Shown: positions 27,885 to 37,872, numbered from the stretch's first letter. The stretch: 64,000 nucleotides of DNA from Mycoavidus cysteinexigens (GCF_003966915.1 NZ_AP018150.1:62001-126000), one strand, 5' to 3'. Numbers and translations are program-made. The notes: generated by a model from the letters alone, not told the origin.

Positions 27885-29063
27885 TTAAGCGACAGCCTTA
27901 ATCCCCGCTGCTTCAGATAGGGCGTCTGCTTTATCTGTAATTTCCCAAGAAAATCCTGATTCTTTGCGCCCAAAATGACCATAAGCAGCAGTTTTTGCGT
28001 AAATCGGCCGCAGCAAATTAAGCATCTGAATAATGCCCTTGGGGCGTAAATCGAAATATTGTTGCACCAAGCTGGTGATCACGGCGTCTGGCACGCGACC
28101 GGTGCCAAAAGTGTTCACCATTACAGAAGTGGGTTGCGCAACGCCAATTGCATAGGAAATTTGAATCAGACAACGCTCAGCTAAGCCGGCGGCAACGATG
28201 TTTTTGGCAACATAACGACCAGCATAGGCGGCGGAGCGATCGACCTTGGAGGGATCTTTGCCAGAGAATGCACCGCCCCCATGCGGTGCGGCGCCGCCAT
28301 AGGTATCGACAATAATCTTGCGGCCGGTTAATCCGCAATCACCTTGCGGACCGCCAATCACAAAGCGGCCCGTCGGGTTGACTAAATAATTAATCTTATT
28401 TTTAAGTAGCGCAGCGGGGAGTATCGGTTTGATAATTTCTTCAACGACAGCTTCGCGCAGGGAGCCTAAGTCCATTTCTGGCGCGTGTTGGGTGGATAAC
28501 ACAACCGTGTCAATGCTGTACGGCTTATCATCGATATAGCGTAACGTCACTTGTGCTTTGGCGTCCGGGCGTAGCCATGGTAACTGGCCGCTGTGGCGCA
28601 GGCTAGCTTGGCGTTCGACTAAGCGATGCGCAAGATGAATCGGGAGCGGCATTAGTTCGACCGTTTCATTGCAAGCGTAACCGAACATTAAACCTTGATC
28701 GCCGGCGCCCTGGTCGAAGTTGTCGTCATGGGCGTTGTCTACACCTTGCGCGATATCTGGCGATTGCTTATCGTAAGCGACCAGTACCGCGCAGCCGCGA
28801 TAGTCAATGCCGAAATCAGTGTTATCGTAACCAATACGCTTAATTGTGTCGCGTGCAATTTGGATGTAATCAATGTTAGCATGGGTCGTGATCTCGCCGG
28901 CTAACACCACTAAACCCGTATTGCATAACGTCTCAGCAGCCACGCGCGCGTATTTGTCTTGCGCTAAAATGGCATCTAAGACCGCGTCCGAGATTTGGTC
29001 AGCGACCTTGTCTGGGTGTCCTTCCGAGACGGATTCAGAGGTGAATAAGTAATTATTTGCCAC
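27885..29063 (-). CDS. metK: S-adenosylmethionine synthetase MetK
   Basis: MetK makes SAM from methionine and ATP. It has 392 residues, the usual length. It begins near the family's [20 protein letters not shown] and shows [12 protein letters not shown] (about residue 118), the [25 protein letters not shown] phosphate-binding segment near residue 256 and [10 protein letters not shown]. It is apart from ahcY-metF in this window and on the same strand, separated by the divergent permease. Confidence 0.97.
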   Translation of the reverse strand: MANNYLFTSESVSEGHPDKVADQISDAVLDAILAQDKYARVAAETLCNTGLVVLAGEITTHANIDYIQIARDTIKRIGYDNTDFGIDYRGCAVLVAYDKQSPDIAQGVDNAHDDNFDQGAGDQGLMFGYACNETVELMPLPIHLAHRLVERQASLRHSGQLPWLRPDAKAQVTLRYIDDKPYSIDTVVLSTQHAPEMDLGSLREAVVEEIIKPILPAALLKNKINYLVNPTGRFVIGGPQGDCGLTGRKIIVDTYGGAAPHGGGAFSGKDPSKVDRSAAYAGRYVAKNIVAAGLAERCLIQISYAIGVAQPTSVMVNTFGTGRVPDAVITSLVQQYFDLRPKGIIQMLNLLRPIYAKTAAYGHFGRKESGFSWEITDKADALSEAAGIKAVA

Positions 29064-29166
29064 TTGAATGGCTCCTTAAATATTTGCGGTTCAATTTTTT
29101 GCAGAGTATCCGGGGAACGAAGCCGGCTTCAAGGAGGTGCGAAGTGGCGACGCTTTAGCGGATTTT

Positions 29167-29232
29167 AACCACGCGATAAATCGTGGTTTGCGCCCCGCAA
29201 GTTGTCTTTAACTCGGCGAAAATCGTATTATA
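29167..29232 (-). promoter_or_regulatory. metK leader: -10 box and hairpin
   Basis: On the minus strand a perfect TATAAT is at 29232-29227, with no convincing -35. It would give a leader of about 155 nt before metK. The leader contains a hairpin with arms 29182-29188 and 29167-29173 (7 bp, core ccacg/cgtgg) and, outside this span, a self-complementary gaagccggcttc at 29119-29130. No known riboswitch class was recognised. Confidence 0.4.
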
Positions 29233-29324
29233 ACGGTTTCTTTCAAATTGCTCAGCACGCAGTTATGTCATAAACCCTTTTTTGAAGTGTCTGACATTGC
29301 GCGTTAACCCATAGTAGTAGAACG

Positions 29325-30218
29325 ATGTTAAAACAATTAATGGTCGGGTGTGCGCTTAGTTTATTAAAATTACTAGCGGTTTTGCCATATGGTTTTGTCG
29401 CCCGCTTTGGCGATCTATTAGGACGCCTATTATATAAATTGCCTAGTAAGCGGCGCTGTATCGTTTACACCAATCTCAAATTGTGTTTTCCACATTGGAG
29501 CGAAACGCGTTGTCAGGCGGTAGCGGCGCACCATTTTAGGCATGTGATTCGCAGCTATGTTGAACGGAGCGTGCAGTGGTTCGGTTCGGCCAAGAAATTT
29601 GAAAAATTGGTTGAAATAAAAAGTGAGATTGATTTAAGTGATCCGAATTTACCGCCCACCATTTTGCTTGGTTTTCACTTTGTCGGGATTGAGGCGGGCT
29701 CGATTTCTCTGAATTACGCGCTAAAGCGTAGTTGTGGCGCTCTCTATCAACCCATGTCAAATCTCAAAATTGATCAGGCTGCGAAACAAGCCCGAGCGCG
29801 TTTTAATGCGCAAATGATCTCTCGTCCTGAGAGCGCACGCACTATATTGCGCATGTTGCGTGTGCGCACGCCCGTGATGCTGGCCTCTGATATGGATCAT
29901 GGTGCGCGTAATTCGGCCTTTGTGCCATTTTTTGGCGTGCCGGCGTGCACGCTCACCACAGTTTCTCGCCTTGCCAAAACGGCCCAAGCGCAAGTAGTAC
30001 CGTTTATTGGCGAAGTTTTGCCTAATTACAAAGGGTATCGGCTAAAAGTGTTTCGTCCATGGGAAAATTATCCGAGTGACGACCCACTTGCGGATGCGCG
30101 CCGAATGAACGCTTTTCTTGAAGAGCAAATTGAACTCATGCCCGAGCAATATTACTGGGTGCATAAACGTTTTAAGACGCGGCCGCCGGGCGAGCCGGGT
30201 TTTTATGATGCTTGTTAA
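29325..30218 (+). CDS. lpxL: Lipid A biosynthesis acyltransferase (LpxL/HtrB family)
   Basis: A membrane-bound acyltransferase expected to add a secondary acyl chain to lipid A. It has 297 residues with an N-terminal membrane anchor (LSLLKLLAVLPYGFVARFG). The catalytic His-x4-Glu is in LGFHFVGIEAG near residue 117, followed by LYQPMSNLKIDQAAKQAR and, later, YYWVHKRFKTRPPGEP, characteristic of this family. It sits head-to-head with metK and is followed after 21 bp by dapF. Which acyl position it serves cannot be told. Confidence 0.9.
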   Translation: MLKQLMVGCALSLLKLLAVLPYGFVARFGDLLGRLLYKLPSKRRCIVYTNLKLCFPHWSETRCQAVAAHHFRHVIRSYVERSVQWFGSAKKFEKLVEIKSEIDLSDPNLPPTILLGFHFVGIEAGSISLNYALKRSCGALYQPMSNLKIDQAAKQARARFNAQMISRPESARTILRMLRVRTPVMLASDMDHGARNSAFVPFFGVPACTLTTVSRLAKTAQAQVVPFIGEVLPNYKGYRLKVFRPWENYPSDDPLADARRMNAFLEEQIELMPEQYYWVHKRFKTRPPGEPGFYDAC

Positions 30219-30239
30219 TATCTCATGGCCTGATTCCAT

Positions 30240-31130
30240 ATGCAAAAGCTTCAATTCACCAAAATGCAAGGCGCTGGCAACGATTTTATTGTGCTGGATG
30301 GCATTCGTCAGTCATTTGCGCTAACGCCGGCTCAAATACGTTGGCTAGCGGATCGCCAGTTTGGCATTGGCGCAGATCAGATATTGCTGGTTGAGCGTCC
30401 AAGTAGGGCTGAGGCTGATTTCAAATACCGTATTTTTAATGCGGATGGCGGCGAGGTAGAGCATTGCGGCAATGGTGCCCGCTGTTTTGTTAAATTCGTT
30501 CATGCGGTTGGGCTCACCCATAAGCGCCAAATCTGTGTAGAAGTGCAAAAAGGCCTCATTACATTGACTTTGCAGGAAAACGGCGAAGTCTGCGTTGAAA
30601 TGGGCGCGCCTCTCTTCGAGCCGGCGCATGTGCCGTTTGATGCCAGTCAAATCGAGCCCCGCGCTGCAGGCAATGACACCATGTGGCCGCTTGAATTGAA
30701 CGGTAAACGAGTATGGGTTTCTGTTTTATCGATGGGTAATCCCCACGCCGTGCAGCAAGTGGAGGATGTTGAGACGGCCCCAGTGTTGCGTGATGGCGCC
30801 TTAATTGAAGCGCATCCTCGTTTTGCCCAGCGGGTGAATGCAGGGTTTATGCAAATTATTCGGCGTGATTTGCTCAAGCTCCGCGTTTACGAGCGCGGAG
30901 TTGGGGAAACTTTGGCGTGCGGCACGGGTGCCTGCGCTGCTGCCGTGACAGCGCTGCGCCGCGGTTTGGTTGATTCGCCTGTCACGGTGTCTATGCGCGG
31001 CGGCCAGCTGACGATTATATGGGAAGGCGCTGAAATTTATATGGTTGGCTCCGCTATGATTGTCTTTAATGGCGAAATTGACCTGCTCGATGGCCTTGCC
31101 CCTCTATCCACTCGTCTAAATTTTAATTAA
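30240..31130 (+). CDS. dapF: Diaminopimelate epimerase DapF
   Basis: DapF converts LL- to meso-diaminopimelate for peptidoglycan and lysine synthesis. The protein has 296 residues. Both catalytic cysteines are visible, C76 in EHCGNGARC and C227 in [28 protein letters not shown] at the N-terminus and SMGNPHAV near residue 164 are also typical. It is in a run with lpxL, the DUF484 gene and xerC. Confidence 0.97.
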   Translation: MQKLQFTKMQGAGNDFIVLDGIRQSFALTPAQIRWLADRQFGIGADQILLVERPSRAEADFKYRIFNADGGEVEHCGNGARCFVKFVHAVGLTHKRQICVEVQKGLITLTLQENGEVCVEMGAPLFEPAHVPFDASQIEPRAAGNDTMWPLELNGKRVWVSVLSMGNPHAVQQVEDVETAPVLRDGALIEAHPRFAQRVNAGFMQIIRRDLLKLRVYERGVGETLACGTGACAAAVTALRRGLVDSPVTVSMRGGQLTIIWEGAEIYMVGSAMIVFNGEIDLLDGLAPLSTRLNFN

Positions 31131-31135
31131 AGTTC

Positions 31136-31831
31136 ATGAACGACTATCAAATTGCTGAATATTTACTAGCGCACCCGGAATTTTTTGAGCACCAGGCCGA
31201 ACTTCTTGCTAGCGTGCGGTTAGCCAACCCACATGGCGGGCGCGCGGTGTCACTGCACGAGCGCCAAATGGATATATTGCGCGCAAAAAATAAACAACTT
31301 GAGCTGCGTTTGGCGCAACTGATGCATCAAGGACAAAAAAATGATGGACTAATGTTCAAACTGGGCATACTGGCTAAGCGAATCTTGACTGAACAAAAAC
31401 CCGCCGCAGCGCCGCAACTGATTGAACAAGTTCTATGCGAGACTTTTGGGGTGACCGCCGCAGTGCGTATCTGGGATGTGGCGACGCCTTATGCGCAAGA
31501 GGATTTTGTGGGTATGCCAAACCATGAGATTTCCGTTTTTGCCAACCAATTGATGACGCCATATTGCGGGAATGAGATTAAGCTTGACGTGAGGCAATGG
31601 TTAACGACTGACGCCGCGCCGGTTTTAGCGTCGGAGTCTTTTGCCTTAGTTGCCTTACGCAATCCTCAGGGCGATGAAGCAAATGCATTTGGCCTATTGG
31701 TGATGGGTTCGCCTGATGCGCAGCGTTTTCAGGAGGGTATGGCAACGGATTTTCTGTCCTATATGGGGGTGCTAGTGAGTGCGGCTCTAAGCCGTTTACT
31801 TGCCTCTAGCGAGTCTCAGTGCTTACCGTGA
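31136..31831 (+). CDS. DUF484 (GAF-like) family protein
   Basis: A DUF484 protein of 231 residues, commonly found between dapF and xerC in proteobacteria; its role is unknown. The N-terminus has the family's VAxYLxxHPEFFxxH-type motif (IAEYLLAHPEFFEHQAELL). Then come a coiled-coil-like stretch (residues 45-65) and a GAF-like domain ending in GTDFLSYMGVLVSAAL-type text. Its stop overlaps the xerC start. Confidence 0.9.
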   Translation: MNDYQIAEYLLAHPEFFEHQAELLASVRLANPHGGRAVSLHERQMDILRAKNKQLELRLAQLMHQGQKNDGLMFKLGILAKRILTEQKPAAAPQLIEQVLCETFGVTAAVRIWDVATPYAQEDFVGMPNHEISVFANQLMTPYCGNEIKLDVRQWLTTDAAPVLASESFALVALRNPQGDEANAFGLLVMGSPDAQRFQEGMATDFLSYMGVLVSAALSRLLASSESQCLP

Positions 31832-32757
31832 ATGCGCTAGCTGACCCAATTTCTGCTTATCTTGATAGTCTAATCTATGAGCGTAAGCTCTCTAAGCATA
31901 CGTTGACTACTTATGCTTATGAGTTAACGCAGCTCGTGGCATTAGCCGGCACCCGGGCGCTCAATGTGCTTACTCCAGCGGATATTCGCGAAGGCGTTAT
32001 CCGCGCGCACACGCAAGGTTTGGCCGCCCGTTCAATTGCGCGCCGGCTTTCGGTTTGGCGTAGCTTTTATCGCTGGTTAGCACTGCATACTGCGCTAGAG
32101 AATAACCCTGTGGCTGCAGTGCGCGCGCCAAAACGCGCCAAAACCTTACCCAAGGCTCTCTCCGTAGATGATTCGAGAACCATGATGGAAGCTAACCAAA
32201 GCAAGCTGCCACACGCTTTAAGGGATTGCGCTATGGTCGAATTATTTTATTCATCCGGCTTGCGCTTGGCTGAATTGATTCATTTAGATCTTGAATATAA
32301 AGAGCAGACCGACGGTTATCGCTCGGTAGGTTGGCTAGATTTGCCCGGCAAGCAAGTCTATGTAACGGGTAAGGGCAACCGTCAGCGGACTGTGCCAATT
32401 GGTCGTAAAGCCATAACAGCTCTTCTGGCGTGGCTTACCGTGCGTCCACAGTTTGTACGCGAGGATGCGCGCCCTCTTTTTCTATCCTCACATGGCCGTA
32501 GGATCTCAGCTAGCTCAGTGAAACAACGCGTCAAACGAGTTGCGCTGACGGCTGGAATTGCCGCCAATGTGCACCCGCATGTTTTGCGTCATTCATTTGC
32601 AAGTCACGTCCTTCAATCTAGCGGCGACTTGCGTGCAGTGCAGGAAATGCTCGGCCATGCGAGCATTTCCACGACGCAGATTTACACTTCATTAGACTTT
32701 CAGCATCTGGCTAAAATCTACGATCAAGCACACCCGCGCGCGCGCAAGCGGAGTTGA
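31828..32757 (+). CDS. xerC: Tyrosine recombinase XerC
   Basis: XerC with XerD resolves chromosome dimers at dif. The product has 309 residues if it starts at the GTG that overlaps the DUF484 stop by 4 bp (GTGA). A GTG three codons earlier (31819) is possible. An N-terminal SAM-like domain is followed by the catalytic core: Arg in SSGLRLAELI, Lys in TGKGNRQR, HVLRHSFASH, GHAS and the Tyr in TQIYTSL. No dif site was found in the window. Confidence 0.94.
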   Translation: MNALADPISAYLDSLIYERKLSKHTLTTYAYELTQLVALAGTRALNVLTPADIREGVIRAHTQGLAARSIARRLSVWRSFYRWLALHTALENNPVAAVRAPKRAKTLPKALSVDDSRTMMEANQSKLPHALRDCAMVELFYSSGLRLAELIHLDLEYKEQTDGYRSVGWLDLPGKQVYVTGKGNRQRTVPIGRKAITALLAWLTVRPQFVREDARPLFLSSHGRRISASSVKQRVKRVALTAGIAANVHPHVLRHSFASHVLQSSGDLRAVQEMLGHASISTTQIYTSLDFQHLAKIYDQAHPRARKRS

Positions 32758-32772
32758 TGAGGATAGGGCCCA

Positions 32773-33732
32773 TTAACGAAATAACAATACGTACATGAGT
32801 ACGATATTGACCGCGAGTAAAGCAAACGCGGTCGGTGCTTGGGCTTTAATGACCCCATTTTTATCCGGTAATTCAAGCAAAGCGGCAGGCACCATATTGA
32901 AATTAGCGGCCATCGGTGTGAGTAAGGTGCCGCAATAGCCAGAGAACATGCCAATTGCAGCCATAATGGCTGGGTCGGCGTGATGCATGCCAACCAAGAT
33001 CGGGACTCCAACCCCCCCTGTCATCACTGGAAATGCAGCAAAAGCATTCCCCATGACCATGGTAAACAGCGCCATGCCAACGCAGTAGACAATCACTGCG
33101 ATTAAGCGGAAATCCATATTGATATAGGCGGTAGTCAGAAATGCTACAGCTTTGCCGACGCCCGCTTCTGAAAACACCAAGCCTAAGGTTCCTAATAATT
33201 GCGGTAGCACCACCGCCCAGCCGAGTGATTCGGTTAGGCGGCGCGCTTCGCGTACGGATTGCCCAATGTTATCACGGGTCAGCCAGCAGCTAAAGCCAGC
33301 CGCAACGATACAGCCTAACCCGAATGAAAGTAGAGTAATATTTTTCGGGTCAAATAACGGTAGCTTATGGAACACAAGATATGGCGCCAACAAAGTGCCA
33401 ATCACGGTAACGGCTGGAATCATGAGTGCGGGGATAAAGAGTTTGTTACCCAAGCGTTGCACGCTTGTATGGCGCGCTCTTTCCGATAAACCTGCGCGCG
33501 CTGGGCCAGCGACGACGCCGCCAAATCCAGCAATTAGGGCCATGACGATAACCAGAATGCCTACCAGTTCCGCAGGTAATCTCTCGCCTATAAGAAAAAT
33601 GAATGCATAAATTGCCCAAAAACTGCCCGTTTGCAAGCGTTTAGGGTGCGTGCGATCGCTGAAGATCATAATAGCAATCACGGCGAGGATTGCTCCGACC
33701 AGCCAGTATAGATAATTAATGGATAAAATCAT
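32773..33732 (-). CDS. DUF979 membrane protein, putative 5-oxoproline transporter subunit
   Basis: A polytopic inner-membrane protein of 319 residues with about nine hydrophobic segments. I recognise the DUF979 family, usually encoded beside DUF969 and the pxp genes. GVGVPILVGMHHADPAIMAAIGMFSGYCGTL lies near residue 230. It overlaps the DUF969 gene by 4 bp and is the last gene of the unit. Transport of 5-oxoproline is inferred from neighbours only. Confidence 0.85.
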   Translation of the reverse strand: MILSINYLYWLVGAILAVIAIMIFSDRTHPKRLQTGSFWAIYAFIFLIGERLPAELVGILVIVMALIAGFGGVVAGPARAGLSERARHTSVQRLGNKLFIPALMIPAVTVIGTLLAPYLVFHKLPLFDPKNITLLSFGLGCIVAAGFSCWLTRDNIGQSVREARRLTESLGWAVVLPQLLGTLGLVFSEAGVGKAVAFLTTAYINMDFRLIAVIVYCVGMALFTMVMGNAFAAFPVMTGGVGVPILVGMHHADPAIMAAIGMFSGYCGTLLTPMAANFNMVPAALLELPDKNGVIKAQAPTAFALLAVNIVLMYVLLFR

Positions 33733-34472
33733 GATGGCTCTCCGTCTGCGTTGCGTTTAGCGGAGTCAGAGGGCCGGCCGAATTCCCGATCCAGTTTGCG
33801 GTCGAGTTGATAAAGTCGGAAGGCATGGATAATGAAAGCGCAGATGGCGGTTGGAATACCCCATAGCGCAATCTTTATCGGCGCAACCTCAATACCTGCT
33901 TCACGCAAGAAAGTCGCCATCAGGACAATAGCACCGAAGGCAACAAAAATATCCTCGCCAAAAAAGAGGCCGACGTTGTCAGTTGCCGCAGAAAATGCGC
34001 GTAATCGGTAGCGTAATGCATCGCTAATTTTGCCGTAGCGACTTTGCGCTGCGCCTTCGGCCATGGGGGCAAGCAGCGGGCGCACCATTTGCGGATGGCC
34101 ACCTAGGCCGGTTAAACCGAGCGCCGCAGTCAGTTCGCGCACAAATAAATAAACGATTAATAAGCGCCCAACTGTTGCTGAGCGAATCCGGCCAATCCAG
34201 GCTTGTGCGTGCTCACGTAAACCATGCCGCTCCAGTAGGCCAATCACGACTAAGGGCAGTAAAATAATGAGCGGTAAATTACGCGTTTTAACAAAGCCCG
34301 TACCGATGGTCGCGAGCACTTCTCTAACCGGGAAACCGGCGGCAAGACACGTAATCACGGCCGCGGCGGCCACGGCTAGCAGCGGATTAAAATGGAGCAA
34401 GAAACCAAGGATGATGGCAGCTACACCTAGCAGCGGCCATAAATTGACAATTGTTTGCATGAGGGTCTCCAA
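33729..34472 (-). CDS. DUF969 membrane protein, putative 5-oxoproline transporter subunit
   Basis: A polytopic inner-membrane protein of 247 residues from the DUF969 family. Landmarks are GFLLHFNPLLAVAAAAVITCLAAG and GLTGLGGHPQMVRPLLAPMAEGA. The gene starts 92 bp after pxpA on the same strand and overlaps the DUF979 gene by 4 bp. The pair likely forms one transporter; the substrate is inferred from the pxp genes. Confidence 0.85.
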   Translation of the reverse strand: METLMQTIVNLWPLLGVAAIILGFLLHFNPLLAVAAAAVITCLAAGFPVREVLATIGTGFVKTRNLPLIILLPLVVIGLLERHGLREHAQAWIGRIRSATVGRLLIVYLFVRELTAALGLTGLGGHPQMVRPLLAPMAEGAAQSRYGKISDALRYRLRAFSAATDNVGLFFGEDIFVAFGAIVLMATFLREAGIEVAPIKIALWGIPTAICAFIIHAFRLYQLDRKLDREFGRPSDSAKRNADGEPS

Positions 34473-34564
34473 AGTTTGGTTTTAAATCTTTATGTATATT
34501 GGTTGTTTTATCTACCTCTACCATTACAGTACATTAAGCCCTAGACAAAAAGCGAATGACCCTC

Positions 34565-35314
34565 CTATGGCGTGGTTACAGTTGAACGGACCTGAATGCC
34601 CTCGGCATCAAATTGAGCGCGAATGCGCCGGGCAAACGCAAGCGCATGAGGATTATCCCCATGTAAGCAAATGGTTTGCACTTTAAGCGTCACCCAATGA
34701 CCGTCGATTGCTTGCACACGTTGCTCACGAACCATTTTTAAGGTGCGAGCTAAGACTTCATCTTCATCTTCGAGGACCGCCCCCGGTGTGCCACGGGGCA
34801 CCAGTGAGCCGTCTGCGCGATAAGCCCGATCTGCAAAAACTTCTTCAACGGCCTTTAGGCCGGCCTGCTGTGCGGCCGTGATTAATGCACTATTGGCCAG
34901 CCCAAAAATGGCTAATTTCGGGTCAAAATCACGTATCGCGGCGCTAATGGCCTGGGCCACTGCAGGCTCGCGCGCCGCTTGGTTGTACAGCGCCCCATGC
35001 GGCTTGACATGCGTAACGCAGGCACCTTGCGCGCGCACGATAGCGCTGAGCGCTCCTAGTTGATAGAGAAGCGCGGCATGGATCTCCTCCGCGGATAAGC
35101 GATGCTCGGTGCGGCCAAAGTTTTCGCGGTCATTAAAACTAGGGTGCGCGCCGATAGCCGTACCTTTTTGCCGCGCCCAGCGTGTGCAATTCAAGATTTC
35201 GTTGGCGCCACCCGCATGCCAGCCACACGCAATATTGGCGGAACTAATGAGATCCAGCAAAGCTTCGTCCGTGGTACACCCTTCGCCTAGATCGGCATTT
35301 AGATCAATCTGCAT
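34565..35314 (-). CDS. pxpA: 5-oxoprolinase subunit PxpA (LamB/YcsF family)
   Basis: PxpA, with PxpB and PxpC, hydrolyses 5-oxoproline to glutamate using ATP. The protein has 249 residues and begins [12 protein letters not shown], the family's metal-site start, followed by [12 protein letters not shown] and [26 protein letters not shown] near residue 103 is also diagnostic. It lies 21 bp after pxpC, which is itself behind pxpB. Confidence 0.95.
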   Translation of the reverse strand: MQIDLNADLGEGCTTDEALLDLISSANIACGWHAGGANEILNCTRWARQKGTAIGAHPSFNDRENFGRTEHRLSAEEIHAALLYQLGALSAIVRAQGACVTHVKPHGALYNQAAREPAVAQAISAAIRDFDPKLAIFGLANSALITAAQQAGLKAVEEVFADRAYRADGSLVPRGTPGAVLEDEDEVLARTLKMVREQRVQAIDGHWVTLKVQTICLHGDNPHALAFARRIRAQFDAEGIQVRSTVTTP

Positions 35315-35335
35315 GGCAAGTCCCTCATTTTAAAA

Positions 35336-36382
35336 TCAGGCTAGCGCTTTTGCTTGCTGTGCGTAACCTTGGTATTGCTGGTCAATGGCGAATTCAATCT
35401 GGGCTAAATAGCGCTGTAAATCTGCATAGGCGATACGCGCGTCAGTAATGGTGCATTCCGTAAAATACAAATTGCTGGCGAGGCGCGCTTGCGCTAAGCG
35501 CCATAAATCTGCTTGGATCACGACCCCGATTTTTGCGTAGCCGCCAGTCGTTTGTGCATCATGCATAAGCGCAATCGGCTGCCCATTGCCGGGTACTTGA
35601 AGGGTGCCGGGTAGGACCGCATGAGATAGCAGTTCAAGATTCTTTGCACGTTTTAGCTCAGGGCCAGCAAGTCGGTAGCCCATGCGATTGCTATTGGTTG
35701 TGATGAGCCATGGCTCAGACCAGAAAGCTTCATGCGCAGCGGCAGTAAAGTGGTCATATTCAGGGCCGCGCAATACGCGTACGCTAGTACCTGGCGCACC
35801 ATGCAGCGAAGTTTTATTTTCTGCGCGCGGGTTAAGGCGTTCAAAACGGTGCCAACCAGGCGCTTTAATTCCGAAGGCCGGCATGTGTAACGCGTCAGAG
35901 CTATGCCTTGATGGCGGCGTGGTGCCCAGTGGCAATTGGTCTCCATCTTTTAGCGCGCGCCCGTTCAGACCGCCAAAGCCGGCTTTTAAATCTGTACTAC
36001 GCGAGCCGAGCATAGGCGTAACGTCGATGCCGCCATGAACCGCAAGATAAGCGCGCATGCCGATTTTAGGGGTATGCAAGCGCAGGGTCTGTCCGGCTTC
36101 AACCGGAAAGCTCCACCAGGCATGAACCGGAAGGCTATCAAGCGTTGCGCTAAAATCAGCGCCGCTCAGGGCAACCCGTGTCGTTTGCGTAAAATGCAAA
36201 CTGACTGGCCCAGCAGTCAATTCAAGCCCTGCCGCTTCAGGCGCATTGCCAACCATTCGGTTGGCGATATGTAAGGCAAGCGTGTCGAGAGCCCCGCTAG
36301 TACAGACCCCTGACATACGATAACCTTTTCGGCCAAGGTCTTGTACCGAGGTCAGTAAACCTGCTCGCAAAACTTCAATCAT
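35336..36382 (-). CDS. pxpC: 5-oxoprolinase subunit PxpC (biotin-dependent carboxylase-like)
   Basis: PxpC is the larger partner of PxpB in 5-oxoprolinase. It has 348 residues, with an N-terminal LLTSVQDLGRKGYRMSGVCTSGALD and a late SNRMGYRLAGPEL and PGNGQPIALMHDAQTTGGY, all typical of the KipA/AHS2 family. It follows pxpB by 68 bp. Older annotations call it an urea amidolyase-like or allophanate hydrolase subunit 2. Confidence 0.94.
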   Translation of the reverse strand: MIEVLRAGLLTSVQDLGRKGYRMSGVCTSGALDTLALHIANRMVGNAPEAAGLELTAGPVSLHFTQTTRVALSGADFSATLDSLPVHAWWSFPVEAGQTLRLHTPKIGMRAYLAVHGGIDVTPMLGSRSTDLKAGFGGLNGRALKDGDQLPLGTTPPSRHSSDALHMPAFGIKAPGWHRFERLNPRAENKTSLHGAPGTSVRVLRGPEYDHFTAAAHEAFWSEPWLITTNSNRMGYRLAGPELKRAKNLELLSHAVLPGTLQVPGNGQPIALMHDAQTTGGYAKIGVVIQADLWRLAQARLASNLYFTECTITDARIAYADLQRYLAQIEFAIDQQYQGYAQQAKALA

Positions 36383-36450
36383 CGTAACGCTGGCTCCTCT
36401 TTTATAGCTATATTCGATAAAGTATGAGCCAAATGAATTATAGGATGGCT

Positions 36451-37113
36451 TTAAATAGTTATGGTGGTTTGGCTCGCTATGGTAAAGCGTACTCGATCCC
36501 CGGGCTGGAGGAGACTTGGCGGATTACCCATAGGATCAAACAGTTTTGCTGCGGTACGTCCAATTAATTGCCAGCCGCCGGGTGAGCTGGCCGGATAAAT
36601 GCCTGTCTGGGTGCCGCCAATGCCCACTGAGCCAGCAGGTATCGCGACGCGCGGCTCAGCCCGTCGGGGCGTTGCAAGCTTTGGATCCAAGCCCCCTAAA
36701 TAGGCAAAACCGGGCTGGAAGCCAAGGCAAAAGACGGTGTATTCGGTATTGGTATGACGCTTAATGATTTCTTCAATACTCAGCTTTGTGTGCTGCGCGA
36801 CTTCGGCGAGGTCTGGTCCGGATTCACCGCCATAACACACCGGAATTTCGACTAAACGGCCTGGTTTTAGGTTTTCAGCCGCGGCGCGCCAAGCTTTGGC
36901 AAGCATTTTTGCAAGAGCGTCTACGTCAGCGGCTAATGGGTCGAAAAGCACGGTTAAATTATTCATTCCCGGTACGATCTCGGTCACATAAGGCCACTGC
37001 TGCGCCGCCGCCGCCATTGCCCAGAAGCGCTTTTGACAGGCGAGCGTGGCTGGTGCCGGCGACTCGCATACGAGTGCGCCCTCGCCAAAAGGGAAAATAC
37101 GCGGTAAGTCCAT
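36451..37113 (-). CDS. pxpB: 5-oxoprolinase subunit PxpB (KipI family)
   Basis: PxpB works with PxpC and PxpA in ATP-dependent 5-oxoproline hydrolysis. It has 220 residues from the ATG at 37113, which has a GAGGA ribosome site about 9 nt upstream; the open frame begins at a TTG 7 codons earlier. CLGFQPGFAYLGGLDPKL and VAIPAGSVGIGGTQTGIYP are family hallmarks. It is the first gene of the pxpB-pxpC-pxpA-DUF969-DUF979 unit. Confidence 0.94.
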   Translation of the reverse strand: MDLPRIFPFGEGALVCESPAPATLACQKRFWAMAAAAQQWPYVTEIVPGMNNLTVLFDPLAADVDALAKMLAKAWRAAAENLKPGRLVEIPVCYGGESGPDLAEVAQHTKLSIEEIIKRHTNTEYTVFCLGFQPGFAYLGGLDPKLATPRRAEPRVAIPAGSVGIGGTQTGIYPASSPGGWQLIGRTAAKLFDPMGNPPSLLQPGDRVRFTIASQTTITI

Positions 37114-37250
37114 CAAGCTTTGTCCTCGATTCAAGAGGGAAGTTAAAGGAGGCTACATAGCTCTAATATAAAGGATATAAGGCAATTTACTCAATCATCG
37201 ATAAAAAATCATGGGCTTTTAGGGATTCGTTAATCATGCATGGATGAACC

Positions 37251-37850
37251 TTATTCATAGCGCATCTTTTCAGTGAGTATCAAATCAAGTGAAATGTCAT
37301 GCGGCTCACGTGGCAACATATCCATCACGCGGCCGCACTCATAACTAATGCCTACGGTAAATGGCCGTGGCTCAAGCCTGGCTAGAGTGCGGTCGTAATA
37401 GCCCCCTCCATAGCCGAGCCGGTAGCGCGCTAGATCAAAGCCTACGCATGGCACGAGCAATACATCAGGTTGCACTTCACTGGTGTGAGTCGGTACTGGA
37501 ATTTTGAAATAACCTTCTTGCATCGGCGTTTCCGGCGTCCAGCGATAAAAGCGCAATACGCCCCCTTTTTCCGTTACAACCGGTAGCGCGGCACAATGGG
37601 TTGGCGTTTCATGCAGCCAATTAACCAGAGTTGCACGGGTATCGAATTCACCAGCAAAAGGCCAATAAAATGCCACACAATGCGGCTTACGTTCAGCGAG
37701 TACAGTGACAATACGCGCCGCCAGGGCCGCTTCGCTATGCAACTGAGCTTGCTGCGCTTGTCTGGCTGCGAGTAATGCGTTGCGTAATGAAATTTTTGAG
37801 GAATTAGCTGCTGCATCTGCAGCTTTACATGCTATGCTTTGTAAGCCCAT
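37251..37850 (-). CDS. 5-formyltetrahydrofolate cyclo-ligase
   Basis: This enzyme converts 5-formyl-THF to methenyl-THF, recycling folate. It has 199 residues, with the N-terminal basic SLRNALLAARQAQQA and the ATP-site motif LGYGGGYYDRTLARL near residue 148. LLVPCVGFDLARYRLGYGGG is highly conserved in the family. It is divergent from slt with only 22 bp between starts, so the two promoters must overlap the coding ends. Confidence 0.93.
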   Translation of the reverse strand: MGLQSIACKAADAAANSSKISLRNALLAARQAQQAQLHSEAALAARIVTVLAERKPHCVAFYWPFAGEFDTRATLVNWLHETPTHCAALPVVTEKGGVLRFYRWTPETPMQEGYFKIPVPTHTSEVQPDVLLVPCVGFDLARYRLGYGGGYYDRTLARLEPRPFTVGISYECGRVMDMLPREPHDISLDLILTEKMRYE

Positions 37851-37872
37851 TATTTGCCTCTAGGTCAAAAAA

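Noticed and set aside
27678-27920. 80-codon open frame before metK
   Set aside because: No recognisable domain, no ribosome site, and it overlaps the 3' end of metK. Kept only as a hint of decayed sequence.
31819-32757. xerC as an integrase of a mobile element
   Set aside because: It is in the standard dapF-DUF484-xerC context with XerC length and motifs, so it is the chromosomal recombinase.
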